From positions 124,001 to 188,000 of the forward strand of contig NZ_BRXS01000001.1 in assembly GCF_030159095.1 (NCBI RefSeq): DNA of 64,000 bases. The letters are read 5' to 3'. The notes beneath the pieces were generated by a model that saw nothing but the letters and a program-made list of their open reading frames with translations, ran no database searches and was not told the DNA's origin. Numbering within the stretch: the stretch's first letter is position 1; every line of letters begins with the position of its first letter. This document shows positions 16,719 to 24,224 of the stretch, piece by piece. The DNA comes from Roseisolibacter agri. Lineage in GTDB: Bacteria; Gemmatimonadota; Gemmatimonadetes; Gemmatimonadales; Gemmatimonadaceae. Both the position numbers and the translations under genes were made by a program.

Positions 16719-16777
16719 GGTGGTTCGAAGGGCACGCAGCACGCAGCACGCGGCACGCCGCGCGCGGCCCGCCGCCT

Positions 16778-19450
16778 TCACTCCCGCCACAGCGCCATCC
16801 GCGGCGTCACCCGCAGCACCGCCCGGATCGGCACCGAGGTCGCCGCCAGCACCAGCGACAGCACCGACGCCGAGACCACCGCGCCCGCCGTCAGCGTCAG
16901 CCAGCCGCTGATCGGGAAGGCGTACATGAAGCCCGCTCCGATCGCCGCCAGGATCGGCGCCGCGGCCAGCGTCCCCACGCCCAGCTGCCGGCCGCCCTGC
17001 CGCAGCAGCAGCCGCGCGACGCTCCCCTCCGATGCGCCGAGCGCGCGCCGCACGCCGATCTCGCGCGTGCGGAGCCCGATCGCGCGCGACATCAGCCCGT
17101 ACGTCCCCGCCAGCGCGAGCAGCAGCGCGAACGCGAAGCAGGCGGCGAACAGCTTCGACGTCGCCGTCGCGATCATGCCGAGCCGCGCCAGCACCTCGGC
17201 GAACGGCTGCACCGTGTCCGGCACCAGCAGCGGATCCACCTGCGCGAAGGCCTGCAGCAGCGCCTGGCGGCCCGCCACCTCGCTCTCGCGGTAGCGCGCG
17301 AGGAACGGCGCGTACTCCGCGTCCGTCTGCTGCAGCGGCACGTACACCGCCTCGGCGCTGCGGTCGCGCGACAGCGGGTTGCCGTACGGGACGTCGCTCG
17401 CGACGCCGACGATCGTCAGGAAGCGCGTCGTGTCGCCCGTGCCCAGGAGCCGCAGCTGGTCGCCGACCGGCGAGCGCCCGCGCCAGTGCTTCGCGGCGAG
17501 CGCGCGGCTGATGACCGCGACCGGCGCATGCTCCGCATCGTCGCTCGCGACGAGCGCGCGCCCCTCCACGACCTTCACGCCGATGGTGGCGAAGTCGCCC
17601 AGCGCCGCGACCACGAACGCGCTCGGCGCCACACCGTTCGCGCGCGCGTCCCGGAAGGTGAAGCGTCCCGCCTCGGAGGGCTGCTCGGCCAGCGTGCGCC
17701 GCAGCAGCACGCCGTCGAGCGCCGGCTGCTCCGTGAGGCGCGCGTGCACGTCGCGGTAGACCGCCGCACGCTGCGCGGGCGTGCCGTAGCGCGCCACCGG
17801 CGGCGCGATGCCGCCCTGCAGCAGGCGCGCGGTGTCGAAGCCCGCGTCCAGCGTCACGACGCGCTGCGCCATCACGCCCGCCATCACGCCGGCGAACATC
17901 AGCACCGTCACCGTCGTCACCTGCAGGCCCACGAGGATGCGCGACAGCCGCCCGTCGCGCCGCGAGCCGGAGCGCGCGCTGCCGTCCTGCATCACCTCGC
18001 GGACGTTGGTGCGCGTGGTGCGCAGCGACACGACGCCGCCGAGCACCGCGATCGCGAGCGTGACGAACGCGCCGGCGCAGAGCAGCGTGACGTGGTCCAT
18101 CCGCCACACCCACCAGAAGGCGAGGTTCTCCTCCATGTTGGCGCGCGTCCAGCGCGTGATCGCCGCTAGGCCCCACGCCGCGCCCGCGGTGCCGAGGATG
18201 CCGCCGCCGACGCAGAGGATCACCGTCTCCCACATCCCCTGCATCGCCAGCCGCCCGGTGGAGGCGCCGAGGGCGAGGCGCACGGCCGTCTCGCGAATGC
18301 GCTCGTTGGCGCGCGCGATCAGCAGGTTGGTGACGTTCACGAGCGCGAGCAGCAGGATCATCGCCGCGACGCCGTTGAGCGCCGTGAAGATCAGCGCGCG
18401 GTCCTCGCCGAACTGCGCGGCGGGGAACGACTCCACCAGCGCGGCGACCGTCTCGCCGCGCACCGACGTGTCGCGCGCCGCGATCGCGCGCCGCAGGCGC
18501 AGCCCCACCTCGGCGGCCGCCGCATCGTGCGTGGCGCCCGGCGCCAGACGGCCGACGAGGCGCACCGACTGCAGGCCGGGCTGCGTCGTCGCCAGCGTGC
18601 TCGCGGGCATCGGCACCCACGCCTCGGACGCGACCGGGAAGCCGAAGCGCTCGGGCATCACGCCGATCACGCGCGTGCTCACGCCGTCGACCGGCACGTG
18701 CTGGCCGACGATCGCGCGGTCGGCGCCGAACGCCGCCGTCCACAGGCGGTGCGAGAGCACGATCACCGGCTCCGCGCCCGCGTCGGCGTCCGCGGCCACC
18801 ATCGCGCGGCCGTACAGCGCCGGCGTGCGCGCCACCGTGAACAGCGCCGGCTCGGCCACCGTCGCGCCGACGATGCGCCGTCCCTCGTCGCGGCCCAGCA
18901 CGACCTCGCGGCCCGCGTACGCGCCGGTCTCCCGAATGGTGCGCAGTGTACCGCTCGACGCGTCGCGCAGTGCCGCCACGTCCACCGCGTCGATCGCCTG
19001 CTGCCGGCCGGCGACCTGCGGATCGATGCGCACGACGCGCTCGCCCTCGCTCAGCGGGAGCGGTCGCAGCATCGCCGTGTGCAGGAAGGAGAAGGTGAAG
19101 GTGCTCAACCCCAGCCCGCCCGCGAGGACCAGCAGCGTGAGGAGCGTGAAGCCCGGCGCCCGCGCGAGCAGGCGGAAGGCGTAGCGGACGTCCTGCGCGT
19201 GCAGCATGCGCGCTCTCGGAGCGGAGGGACGGAGGCGCTCGCGGCAGCCGGTCATGCAGACGTCGGCGAGCTCGCGGGCGAGGAGGGGCCATGGCGTGCG
19301 GCCGGTGGCGGCGCGCGCATGCGCGACGCGATCGGCGAACGTCACGCGCATGTCGTCGCCCCAGTGCGCGCGGAAGTCGGCGGGAAAGGCGCGCAGGGCG
19401 AGGTCGTAGGCGCGCGTCCACCAGGGCGCGCGCGGCGTGTTGGACGGCAT
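16778..19450 (-). CDS. ABC transporter permease, ADOP (MacB/FtsX-like) family
   Basis: 890-residue permease of the acidobacterial duplicated orphan permease type. A cytosolic N-terminal domain (about 90 residues, 'AYDLALRAFPADFRAHWGDDM') precedes two repeats of a MacB-like periplasmic domain with FtsX-type membrane segments. 'DVRYAFRLLARAPGFTLLTL' marks the first, and 'SRAIGLRTREIGVRRALGAS', the classic FtsX coupling motif, lies near the C-terminus. Such proteins are thought to export peptides, lipids or drugs with an unlinked ATPase, or to act in envelope stress. ATG at 19450 overlaps the stop of the PadR gene by one base (TGATG), so the two are translationally coupled. No ATPase gene is adjacent, as usual for ADOPs. 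Confidence 0.9.
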   Translation of the reverse strand: MPSNTPRAPWWTRAYDLALRAFPADFRAHWGDDMRVTFADRVAHARAATGRTPWPLLARELADVCMTGCRERLRPSAPRARMLHAQDVRYAFRLLARAPGFTLLTLLVLAGGLGLSTFTFSFLHTAMLRPLPLSEGERVVRIDPQVAGRQQAIDAVDVAALRDASSGTLRTIRETGAYAGREVVLGRDEGRRIVGATVAEPALFTVARTPALYGRAMVAADADAGAEPVIVLSHRLWTAAFGADRAIVGQHVPVDGVSTRVIGVMPERFGFPVASEAWVPMPASTLATTQPGLQSVRLVGRLAPGATHDAAAAEVGLRLRRAIAARDTSVRGETVAALVESFPAAQFGEDRALIFTALNGVAAMILLLALVNVTNLLIARANERIRETAVRLALGASTGRLAMQGMWETVILCVGGGILGTAGAAWGLAAITRWTRANMEENLAFWWVWRMDHVTLLCAGAFVTLAIAVLGGVVSLRTTRTNVREVMQDGSARSGSRRDGRLSRILVGLQVTTVTVLMFAGVMAGVMAQRVVTLDAGFDTARLLQGGIAPPVARYGTPAQRAAVYRDVHARLTEQPALDGVLLRRTLAEQPSEAGRFTFRDARANGVAPSAFVVAALGDFATIGVKVVEGRALVASDDAEHAPVAVISRALAAKHWRGRSPVGDQLRLLGTGDTTRFLTIVGVASDVPYGNPLSRDRSAEAVYVPLQQTDAEYAPFLARYRESEVAGRQALLQAFAQVDPLLVPDTVQPFAEVLARLGMIATATSKLFAACFAFALLLALAGTYGLMSRAIGLRTREIGVRRALGASEGSVARLLLRQGGRQLGVGTLAAAPILAAIGAGFMYAFPISGWLTLTAGAVVSASVLSLVLAATSVPIRAVLRVTPRMALWRE

Positions 19451-19770
19451 CAGGTGCTCCCGGGGATCAGCCGCGTCGCGCGCGCGCGGTCCACCAGCGC
19501 GGCCATCCGGGCCGCCTCGGCCGACGCGGCGCGACGCCCGTCGGCCGTGATGGCGTAGTAGCGGCGCCGCTCGTCGTCGTCCGCGTCGGCGCGCGGCGCG
19601 GTGGGCGAGACCAGCCCCTGCTCGACGAGCCGCTGGAGCGCCCGGTAGAGCGTCCCGGTCTCGACCTGGACGGCCCCGTCGCCGCGGGCCTCGATGTCCT
19701 GGATGATCGCGTAGCCGTGCCGGGTCCCCGCGGCGAGGGACAGCAGGATCTCGAACTCGATGGGGCGCAT
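19450..19770 (-). CDS. PadR family transcriptional regulator
   Basis: 106-residue winged-helix regulator. 'RPIEFEILLSLAAGTRHGYAI' begins the domain and 'GTLYRALQRLVEQGLVS' is the PadR recognition helix and wing region, followed by 'RRRYYAITADGR'. The C-terminal dimerisation helix is short, as in PadR-s2 proteins. It directly precedes and overlaps the ADOP permease; this pairing is recurrent in Acidobacteriota and Gemmatimonadota, and the regulator most likely represses the permease. The start ATG at 19770 is about 100 bases from type I palindrome copy E, which therefore lies upstream of its promoter. Confidence 0.9.
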   Translation of the reverse strand: MRPIEFEILLSLAAGTRHGYAIIQDIEARGDGAVQVETGTLYRALQRLVEQGLVSPTAPRADADDDERRRYYAITADGRRAASAEAARMAALVDRARATRLIPGST

Positions 19771-19867
19771 GGGTGGGGACTACGTGCGCCGCGCAGATAG
19801 GGTTTCGAGGCCGCGTGAAGCGGGCTGCGTGGCCTGCGCCGAGCACGCCCGACCCCGTTCATCTCTT

Positions 19868-19992
19868 GGGGGATGCGGATGCTCCGGATCGGAGCGGATC
19901 AGGCGGATCTCTCCCCTTGGAGGCGACGCTCCATGCGCCGGTGCGGAGCGACCCGCAGCATCCGTCGTGATCCGGAGCATCCGCATCCCTCC
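19868..19992. repeat. Type I palindrome core, copy E
   Basis: GGGGATGCGGATGCTCCGG starts the left arm and GGAGCATCCGCATCCCTCC ends the right arm. The loop carries GAGGCGACG in the forward sense. CGGAT boxes are at the standard spacing, with one arm less well conserved than in copies A and F. Confidence 0.8.
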
Positions 19993-20042
19993 GAGAGGCC
20001 GACAGGTCCGGCGCGCCGGCCCCTGAACAGCGAGCGGCATCC

Positions 20043-20130
20043 GACAGGATGACAGGATGACGAAGAGGCTCCGCACCGGCGCATGGACATCGCGCCACAC
20101 GGAGCCTCCTGGTCATCCTGTCATCCTGTC
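20043..20130. repeat. Type II palindrome, copy 3
   Basis: The left arm 20043-20074 has two perfect 8-base units (GACAGGAT) followed by GACGAAGAGGCTCCGC. The right arm 20101-20130 is GGAGCCTCCTGGTCATCC then TGTCATCCTGTC. Only a few mismatches separate the arms. It ends 21 bases before the stop of the chorismate mutase gene. Confidence 0.85.
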
Positions 20131-20151
20131 TGGAGCAGTTCGCAGGCTTCG

Positions 20152-20442
20152 TCACTCCTGCGCGCGCCGCGCGAGCGCCATCAGCTGCCAGAAGATCGCC
20201 CGCACGGCCTCCTCGTCCGCGAGGCCGGCGTCGCGCGCCAGCTCGGCCGCGCGGCGCACGACCGCCGCCTCGCGCACCGGGTCCAGCGTGGGACGGCCGA
20301 GCGCGCGCTTCGCCGCGCCGATGTCGGCGGCGAGGCGCGTGCGCGCGGCCACCAGCGCCACCAGCTGTGCGTCCACCGCCTCGATCTCCTGCCGCAGCCG
20401 CGCGAGCGCGGCCGCCGGGGCCTCGCCCGCGTCGGTGCTCAT
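20152..20442 (-). CDS. Chorismate mutase (AroQ type)
   Basis: 96-residue AroQ-class chorismate mutase. '[31 protein letters not shown]' is the typical first long helix with its active-site Arg, followed by '[21 protein letters not shown]' and a C-terminal helix. It converts chorismate to prephenate. The ATG at 20442 overlaps the TGA of the DAHP synthase gene (ATGA), so the two form a coupled pair. In other bacteria AroQ domains physically associate with DAHP synthase for feedback control; the coupling suggests the same here. The prephenate dehydratase is encoded about 2.2 kb away on the other strand. Confidence 0.9.
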   Translation of the reverse strand: MSTDAGEAPAAALARLRQEIEAVDAQLVALVAARTRLAADIGAAKRALGRPTLDPVREAAVVRRAAELARDAGLADEEAVRAIFWQLMALARRAQE

Positions 20443-21503
20443 GCGGCCACCTCCGCGACCTGCGCGAGCTCCGCGGCGGGCAGCGTGCGCCCCGCCGCCG
20501 CGGCGAACGGGCGCAGGCGCGCCATCAGCGCGTCGAACGCCGGCAGGTCGAGCGACTGCGGGCCGTCGCTCCGTGCCTCCGCAGGGGAGGGATGCACCTC
20601 GATGATCAGGCCGTCCGCGCCCGCGGCGAGCGCCGCGCACGAGAGCGCGGGCACGAGGTCCGCGCGCCCCGCCGCGTGGCTCGGATCGACGAGCACGGGC
20701 AGGTGCGTCTCCGCCTTCAGCACCGGCACCGCCGCGACGTCGAAGGTGTTGCGCGTCGCCGGGTCCCAGCCCTTGATGCCGCGCTCGCACAGGATCACGT
20801 CGCGGTTCCCCTGCGCCATCACGTACTCCGCCGCCATCAGCAGCTCGGCGATCGTCGCGCTGGGGCCGCGCTTGAGGAGCACGGGACGCTGCACGCGCCC
20901 CACCTCCGAGAGCAGCGCGAAGTTCTGCATGTTGCGCGCGCCGATCTGCAGCACGTCGGCGTGCTCCGCGACCAGCTCCACGAGGCGCGGGTCCATCACC
21001 TCCGTGACGACGGGCAGCCCCGTGCGCGCGCGCGCCTCGGCCAGCATCACCAGCGCCTCGCGGCCGAGCCCCTGGAACGCGTACGGCGACGTGCGCGGCT
21101 TGAAGGCGCCGCCGCGCAGCGCGACCGCACCCGCGGCGCGCACGGCATGCGCCGTCTCGAGCAGCATCGCCTCGCCTTCCACCGAGCACGGGCCCGCGAT
21201 GACGGTGAGCGCGTCGCCGCCGACGATCACCGGTCGCGCGGCGCTGCCCAGTCGCACGTGCGTGGGGCCGGCGGAGAACTCGCGCGCGGCGAGCTTGTAC
21301 GGCTTGAGCACCGGCGTCACCGACTCGACGCCGGGCATCGCGGCCAGGCCGTCCTCGACGAGCGCGGCGTCGTCGCCGATGCAGCCGACGACGATGCGCT
21401 GCTCGCCGCGGATGACGTGGGTGCGCAGCCCCGCGGCCTCGACGTGCTCGCGGATGGCGTCGAGCTGCGCGGGAGTGATGTCGGGCGTGGTGACGACGAG
21501 CAT
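20439..21503 (-). CDS. aroF: 3-deoxy-7-phosphoheptulonate synthase (DAHP synthase, type I-beta)
   Basis: 354-residue DAHP synthase, the first step of the shikimate pathway (phosphoenolpyruvate + erythrose 4-phosphate). The N-terminal 90 residues are the ferredoxin-like regulatory domain of the Thermotoga type ([20 protein letters not shown]). The catalytic barrel shows '[10 protein letters not shown]', '[17 protein letters not shown]', '[20 protein letters not shown]' and '[11 protein letters not shown]', which carry substrate and metal ligands. The ATG at 21503 is followed at its 3' end by the overlapping chorismate mutase gene. Upstream on the same strand lie a candidate promoter (21733-21761) and a strong intrinsic terminator (21574-21618). 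Confidence 0.93.
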   Translation of the reverse strand: MLVVTTPDITPAQLDAIREHVEAAGLRTHVIRGEQRIVVGCIGDDAALVEDGLAAMPGVESVTPVLKPYKLAAREFSAGPTHVRLGSAARPVIVGGDALTVIAGPCSVEGEAMLLETAHAVRAAGAVALRGGAFKPRTSPYAFQGLGREALVMLAEARARTGLPVVTEVMDPRLVELVAEHADVLQIGARNMQNFALLSEVGRVQRPVLLKRGPSATIAELLMAAEYVMAQGNRDVILCERGIKGWDPATRNTFDVAAVPVLKAETHLPVLVDPSHAAGRADLVPALSCAALAAGADGLIIEVHPSPAEARSDGPQSLDLPAFDALMARLRPFAAAAGRTLPAAELAQVAEVAA

Positions 21504-21573
21504 GGCGGGCTCCGGCTGATGGTGGGCGACCGTGCCGGAGCGCGCGGCGCCGGCGGGGCGGGCGCGGGGCGCG

Positions 21574-21618
21574 AAAAAGCGCCGGGGCCCGTGGATGCAG
21601 CTCCACGGGCCCCGGCGC
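21574..21618 (-). terminator. Intrinsic terminator or attenuator before aroF
   Basis: A perfect 17-base-pair stem (21579-21595 with 21602-21618), a six-base loop, and, in the minus-strand sense, a run of five T directly after the stem. It lies 168 bases downstream of the cytochrome c stop and 71 bases upstream of the aroF start, both on the minus strand. It may simply end the cytochrome transcript, or act as an attenuator on an aroF leader transcript. Confidence 0.85.
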
Positions 21619-21638
21619 AGTGAACGGTCGCGTCGCGT

Positions 21639-21725
21639 CTACGCGCGCACGCCGGCTCGGCCGCGGACCCTGGAGGGGCGCGGATAGCTAAATCGAGCGA
21701 GGCGGGCGTCGAGGCGCGGCGTCAT
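21639..21725 (-). CDS. Possible 28-residue leader peptide upstream of aroF
   Basis: An ATG at 21725 opens a 28-codon frame ending at TAG (21639-21641), 21 bases before the terminator stem. The peptide has one Phe and one Tyr (segment RFSYPR) and is rich in Arg and Pro. There is no clear ribosome-binding site and it starts at the predicted transcription start, so it would have to be leaderless. The small number of aromatic codons is weak support for classical attenuation. I list it only because of its position between a promoter and a terminator ahead of a DAHP synthase gene. Confidence 0.2.
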   Translation of the reverse strand: MTPRLDARLARFSYPRPSRVRGRAGVRA

Positions 21726-21732
21726 GGAAGGC

Positions 21733-21761
21733 AGGCTACGGCCGGAGGCGCGTCGCGTCAA
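21733..21761 (-). promoter_or_regulatory. Candidate sigma-70-like promoter for aroF
   Basis: Minus-strand TTGACG (21756-21761), a 17-base spacer, and TAGCCT (21733-21738). The -35 is a 5/6 match and the -10 only a 3/6 match to the enterobacterial consensus. It lies just after the cytochrome c stop codon and would give a transcript running through the terminator hairpin into aroF. Confidence 0.35.
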
Positions 21762-21785
21762 GCACGACGGCGCGGTCGCGTACGC

Positions 21786-22526
21786 TCACTTGGGCTTCAG
21801 CGCGTCGAGCATGCGCCGCGCCTGCTGGTCGTTGGCGTTGAGGCCGAGCGCCTTCTCGAGGCTCGCGCGCGCGCCGGCGGTGTCGCCCGCGGCGAGCTGC
21901 GCGCCGGCCGCCTGCCGGAACGCGAACGCCGACGTCGGCAGCATCTGCGTGTTGAGCATGTGGAGCCGCACGGCATCGGGCAGCCTGTTCTGCGCGCGCA
22001 GCGCCGCCGCCACGTCGGCCAGCGTCGTCTCGCCGAAGTCGTACGCCGCGCGCCCGAGGTACTGCGTGCGCAGCGTGCGGTAGCGCGCCTCCGCCGAGTC
22101 GATGCCGCCCGCCTCGTACGCCGAGAGGAGCACCTGCTGCAGCGGCCGCGGCTCGGCCAGCCCACGGTGGCAGGTCATGCACGACACCGCGATCGACTTG
22201 CGCTGCGGGACCTTCGACAGGTGCTCGCCGTTGATGGCGGCGACCATGCGCAGCATCTCGCGCGCCTTGAGCTTCTCGACCTTCTCGTCGCTCGCGAAGT
22301 CGTACGTGTTCGGTGGATCCCCCTCCCGGCCGACGTGGCAGTACGTGCACCGCACCCCGAGCGCGCGCGTGAACGACGCCATGGTGTCGCGCACCGCGCG
22401 CATCGGCATGTCCGCCGGGAGCACCTTGAGGTTCTTCGGCTTCTGCTCCGGTGCCTGCGGCGGCTGGGCCATGGCGGCGGTGGCGAGCCCGCAGATGGCG
22501 AGGGCGGTGACGACGAGTCGACGCAT
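21786..22526 (-). CDS. Two-haem c-type cytochrome (CytoC_RC-like) with TPR tail
   Basis: 246-residue periplasmic cytochrome. Signal peptide to about residue 20 (LATAAMAQ). The first haem site is C60-T-Y-C63-H64 and the second C116-M-T-C119-H120. Between them 'FASDEKVEKLKAREMLRMVAAIN' resembles the photosynthetic reaction-centre cytochrome subunit family. That family is common in non-phototrophic Acidobacteriota and Gemmatimonadota, so it is not evidence of phototrophy. Residues about 180-246 look like one or two TPR motifs ('AAGAQLAAGDTAGARASLEKALGL'). Role: electron transfer or a redox sensor, partner unknown. ATG at 22526; the upstream spacer shared with pheA holds a perfect inverted repeat. 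Confidence 0.88.
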   Translation of the reverse strand: MRRLVVTALAICGLATAAMAQPPQAPEQKPKNLKVLPADMPMRAVRDTMASFTRALGVRCTYCHVGREGDPPNTYDFASDEKVEKLKAREMLRMVAAINGEHLSKVPQRKSIAVSCMTCHRGLAEPRPLQQVLLSAYEAGGIDSAEARYRTLRTQYLGRAAYDFGETTLADVAAALRAQNRLPDAVRLHMLNTQMLPTSAFAFRQAAGAQLAAGDTAGARASLEKALGLNANDQQARRMLDALKPK

Positions 22527-22587
22527 GCGTTTTCGATGGAGGGAGTGGGGTCCTACGCAATGCGTCACGGCGCAGCGGATCGCAAGG

Positions 22588-22658
22588 GCTGCGTGCTGCG
22601 TGCTGCGTGCTGCGTGAGGGGCATCCCGGGGCCGTTCACGCAGCACGCAGCACGCAGC
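22588..22658. repeat. Perfect hairpin of 7-base tandem repeats in a divergent spacer
   Basis: Tandem GTGCTGC units at 22588-22617 face complementary units at 22636-22658. The last 23 bases of the left arm pair perfectly with the right arm around an 18-base loop (GGGGCATCCCGGGGCCGT). It lies between the cytochrome start (22526) and the prephenate dehydratase start (22680), so here it cannot be a terminator of either gene. It ends 21 bases before the pheA start codon and would sequester the 5' region of any transcript starting to its left. Confidence 0.9.
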
Positions 22659-22679
22659 CGCTCGCAGTATCATCCCCGC

Positions 22680-23306
22680 ATGACCTCCTCTCCCCGCGTC
22701 GCCTTCCAGGGTGCTCCCGGCGCCTTCGGCGAGGAGGCCGTGCTGCGCTGGCGCGCCGACGCGCAGCCCGAGCCGCGCGGGACGTTCGCGGCCGTGCTGG
22801 ACGCCGTGGTGCACGGCGAGGCGGATGCGGCCGTGCTCCCGGTCGAGAACCGGATCGCCGGGCTGGTGGCCGAGGCGCGCGCGGCGCTGGGCGAGCGGGC
22901 GACGCTGCTGCGCGTCGTCGGCGAGGTCACGCAGCCGATCGCCCTCTGCCTGCTGGCGCTGCCGGGGGCGACGACGGCGACGGTGCGCGTGGTGCGCAGC
23001 CATCCCGTCGCGCTCGCGCAGTGCGGCGCCTTCCTGCGCGCGCACCCCGATCTGGTGGCCGAGCCGTGGTGGGACACCGCGGGCGCCGCGCGCGACGTCG
23101 CGCGCGCGGGCGATCCGGCGGTGGGGGCGCTCGCGTCGCGGCTGGCGGCGGAGCGCTGGGGGCTGGTCGTGCTGGCGGCCGAGGTCCAGGACCTGGCCGA
23201 CAACTGGACGCGGTTCGTGGTGGTGACGCGCCGCGCGGAGCGCGCGGACGCGTCGGATGCAGCTTCGGGTGAGATCCTACCAGGCGCGCCCGGCGCGGGC
23301 GGCTGA
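22680..23306 (+). CDS. pheA: Prephenate dehydratase, catalytic domain only
   Basis: 208-residue prephenate dehydratase (prephenate to phenylpyruvate, phenylalanine branch). 'RVAFQGAPGAFGEEAV' opens the domain, 'AAVLPVENRIAG' is the conserved second-lobe entry, 'VVRSHPVALAQC' follows, and the catalytic Thr177-Arg-Phe motif is in DNWTRFVVV. The usual C-terminal ACT domain (about 80 residues with ESRP) is absent. The protein ends about 30 residues after the TRF motif, so feedback inhibition by Phe through ACT is not expected. The start is the ATG at 22680. Its 3' end overlaps by 30 bases the convergent small hypothetical gene. Confidence 0.88.
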   Translation: MTSSPRVAFQGAPGAFGEEAVLRWRADAQPEPRGTFAAVLDAVVHGEADAAVLPVENRIAGLVAEARAALGERATLLRVVGEVTQPIALCLLALPGATTATVRVVRSHPVALAQCGAFLRAHPDLVAEPWWDTAGAARDVARAGDPAVGALASRLAAERWGLVVLAAEVQDLADNWTRFVVVTRRAERADASDAASGEILPGAPGAGG

Positions 23307-23567
23307 CGCCATCGGCGGCCGCTCCGGGCGGGCCGCCTGGCACAGCGCCTCCAGCTCGTGCGGCAGCATGGCGTGCCAGCGCGCGGGGTAGCGCGACAGC
23401 AGCCGGCGCTGCGTGGCCGACTCGAAGCAGAGCCACGAGCCGCCGTCGTGCATGGCGGCCTCGAAGCGCGGCGTCGGCGGGGCGTCGGCGAGGACCGGCC
23501 GGGGCGCGAGCTCCCAGACCTCCCACTCCACTCCACTGGCGTCGACGAGTCGTACGGGCACGGGCAT
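23277..23567 (-). CDS. Small hypothetical protein
   Basis: 96-residue protein with no domain I can name. The N-terminal half starts with 'MPVPVRLVDASGVEWEVWEL', a strand-rich segment. The centre has 'WLCFESATQRRLLSRYPARW' and the C-terminal half is helical ('LPHELEALCQAARP'). Its aromatic and charged pattern looks like a conserved small cytosolic protein rather than noise. The ATG at 23567 is preferred to upstream in-frame starts because the sequence before it lacks structure. The gene overlaps the end of pheA convergently. Confidence 0.6.
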   Translation of the reverse strand: MPVPVRLVDASGVEWEVWELAPRPVLADAPPTPRFEAAMHDGGSWLCFESATQRRLLSRYPARWHAMLPHELEALCQAARPERPPMASAARAGRAW

Positions 23568-23723
23568 CCTCCTGCGGGGGACCATCACGCCGCTTCGGAA
23601 TCTGTTCGCGGCGCACCCACGGGAATGGCACGATGGCGACCGTGGGTCCCCTTCAGTGTCGGCTTGCCAAGCGCTTGTCATGAGCGCACTTGCACGGATG
23701 GGCTCAGCGCACCTGCGGTCGGG

Positions 23724-23768
23724 GCCGTCTGCGTGGTGTGACACCACCTGCGTGGGCACACAGACGGC
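23724..23768. terminator. Hairpin downstream of the truncated haemoglobin gene
   Basis: GCCGTCTG (23724-23731) pairs with CAGACGGC (23761-23768). Inside it lies the odd palindrome GTGGTGTGACACCAC. It starts seven bases beyond the haemoglobin stop (minus strand) and has no T-run, so a terminator role is only likely, not certain. The rest of the spacer (23568-23723) shows no other feature. Confidence 0.45.
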
Positions 23769-23774
23769 GGAGCG

Positions 23775-24224
23775 TCAGTCGCCGCTGGACCGGAACGGCA
23801 GCACCGGTGGGATCCCCAGCCGTAGCTGCATGCTGTACGCGACGCGGTGGCCGAGGGCCTTCATCCGCTCGGCGGCGGGCCCGCTGTGGCGCGCATCGAC
23901 GACGCGCTCGAGCGTCGCCAGCCAGCGCCCGAAGTGCTCGGCCGTGAGGCCGGGCATGTCGGCGTGCGGCCGGAAGGCGTTGCCCTGGTAGCGCCCCGAG
24001 TGGAAGAGCAGCGTCGACCAGAAGTCCGCGATGCGCGGGAGGTGCGCGGCCATGTCGAGCGGCGCGAAGTAGGGCTGCAGCAGCGCGTCCTCCTCGATGG
24101 TCGCGTAGAACGCGGTGAGGAGCGGGATCAGCGCGGCGTCGTCGACGTCGGGGCGCGCGGCGTCCTCGCGGGCGACGCTCGCTTCATGCGCGTCGGCGAC
24201 GGTGATCGGGAGGGACTGTGACAC
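23775..24224 (-). CDS. Group III truncated haemoglobin
   Basis: 149-residue globin of the truncated class. 'LIPLLTAFYATIEEDALLQPYF' is the first helical segment, 'HLPRIADFWSTLLFHSGRYQGN' the CD/E region with the distal-site residues, and the proximal His is in 'TAEHFGRWLATLERVVD', as in group III proteins. Group III globins bind oxygen or NO with high affinity; the role here is open. ATG at 24224. The spacer upstream, shared with the divergent threonine dehydratase gene, contains 7-base repeats and palindrome copy F. Confidence 0.9.
   Translation of the reverse strand: MSQSLPITVADAHEASVAREDAARPDVDDAALIPLLTAFYATIEEDALLQPYFAPLDMAAHLPRIADFWSTLLFHSGRYQGNAFRPHADMPGLTAEHFGRWLATLERVVDARHSGPAAERMKALGHRVAYSMQLRLGIPPVLPFRSSGD

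Larger units (their letters stand above)
16319..16777. repeat. Gene-free spacer with type I (copy D), type II and 7-base repeats
   Basis: About 460 bases between two minus-strand genes. It contains the type I core copy D (16461-16586), the type II palindrome (16629-16718), and a run of 7-base units (CACGCAG, CACGCGG) at 16734-16760. The run continues as degenerate GC-rich sequence to the stop of the ADOP gene at 16778. I see no convincing gene. The upstream frame of the flippase gene reads through copy D without a stop, which only reflects base composition. Confidence 0.75.
19771..20151. repeat. Gene-free spacer with type I (copy E) and type II palindromes
   Basis: 381 bases between the start of the padR gene and the end of the chorismate mutase gene, both on the minus strand. 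The type I core is at 19868-19992 and the type II palindrome at 20043-20130; the flanks between them (GGTCCGGCGCGCCGGCC) are self-complementary. The first 95 bases must hold the padR promoter; I see no strong -35/-10 pair in them. Confidence 0.75.

Noticed and set aside
21786-22526. Evidence for phototrophy from the reaction-centre-like cytochrome
   Set aside because: The two-haem version with TPR tail is common in non-phototrophs, and no puf, bch or crt genes are in the window.
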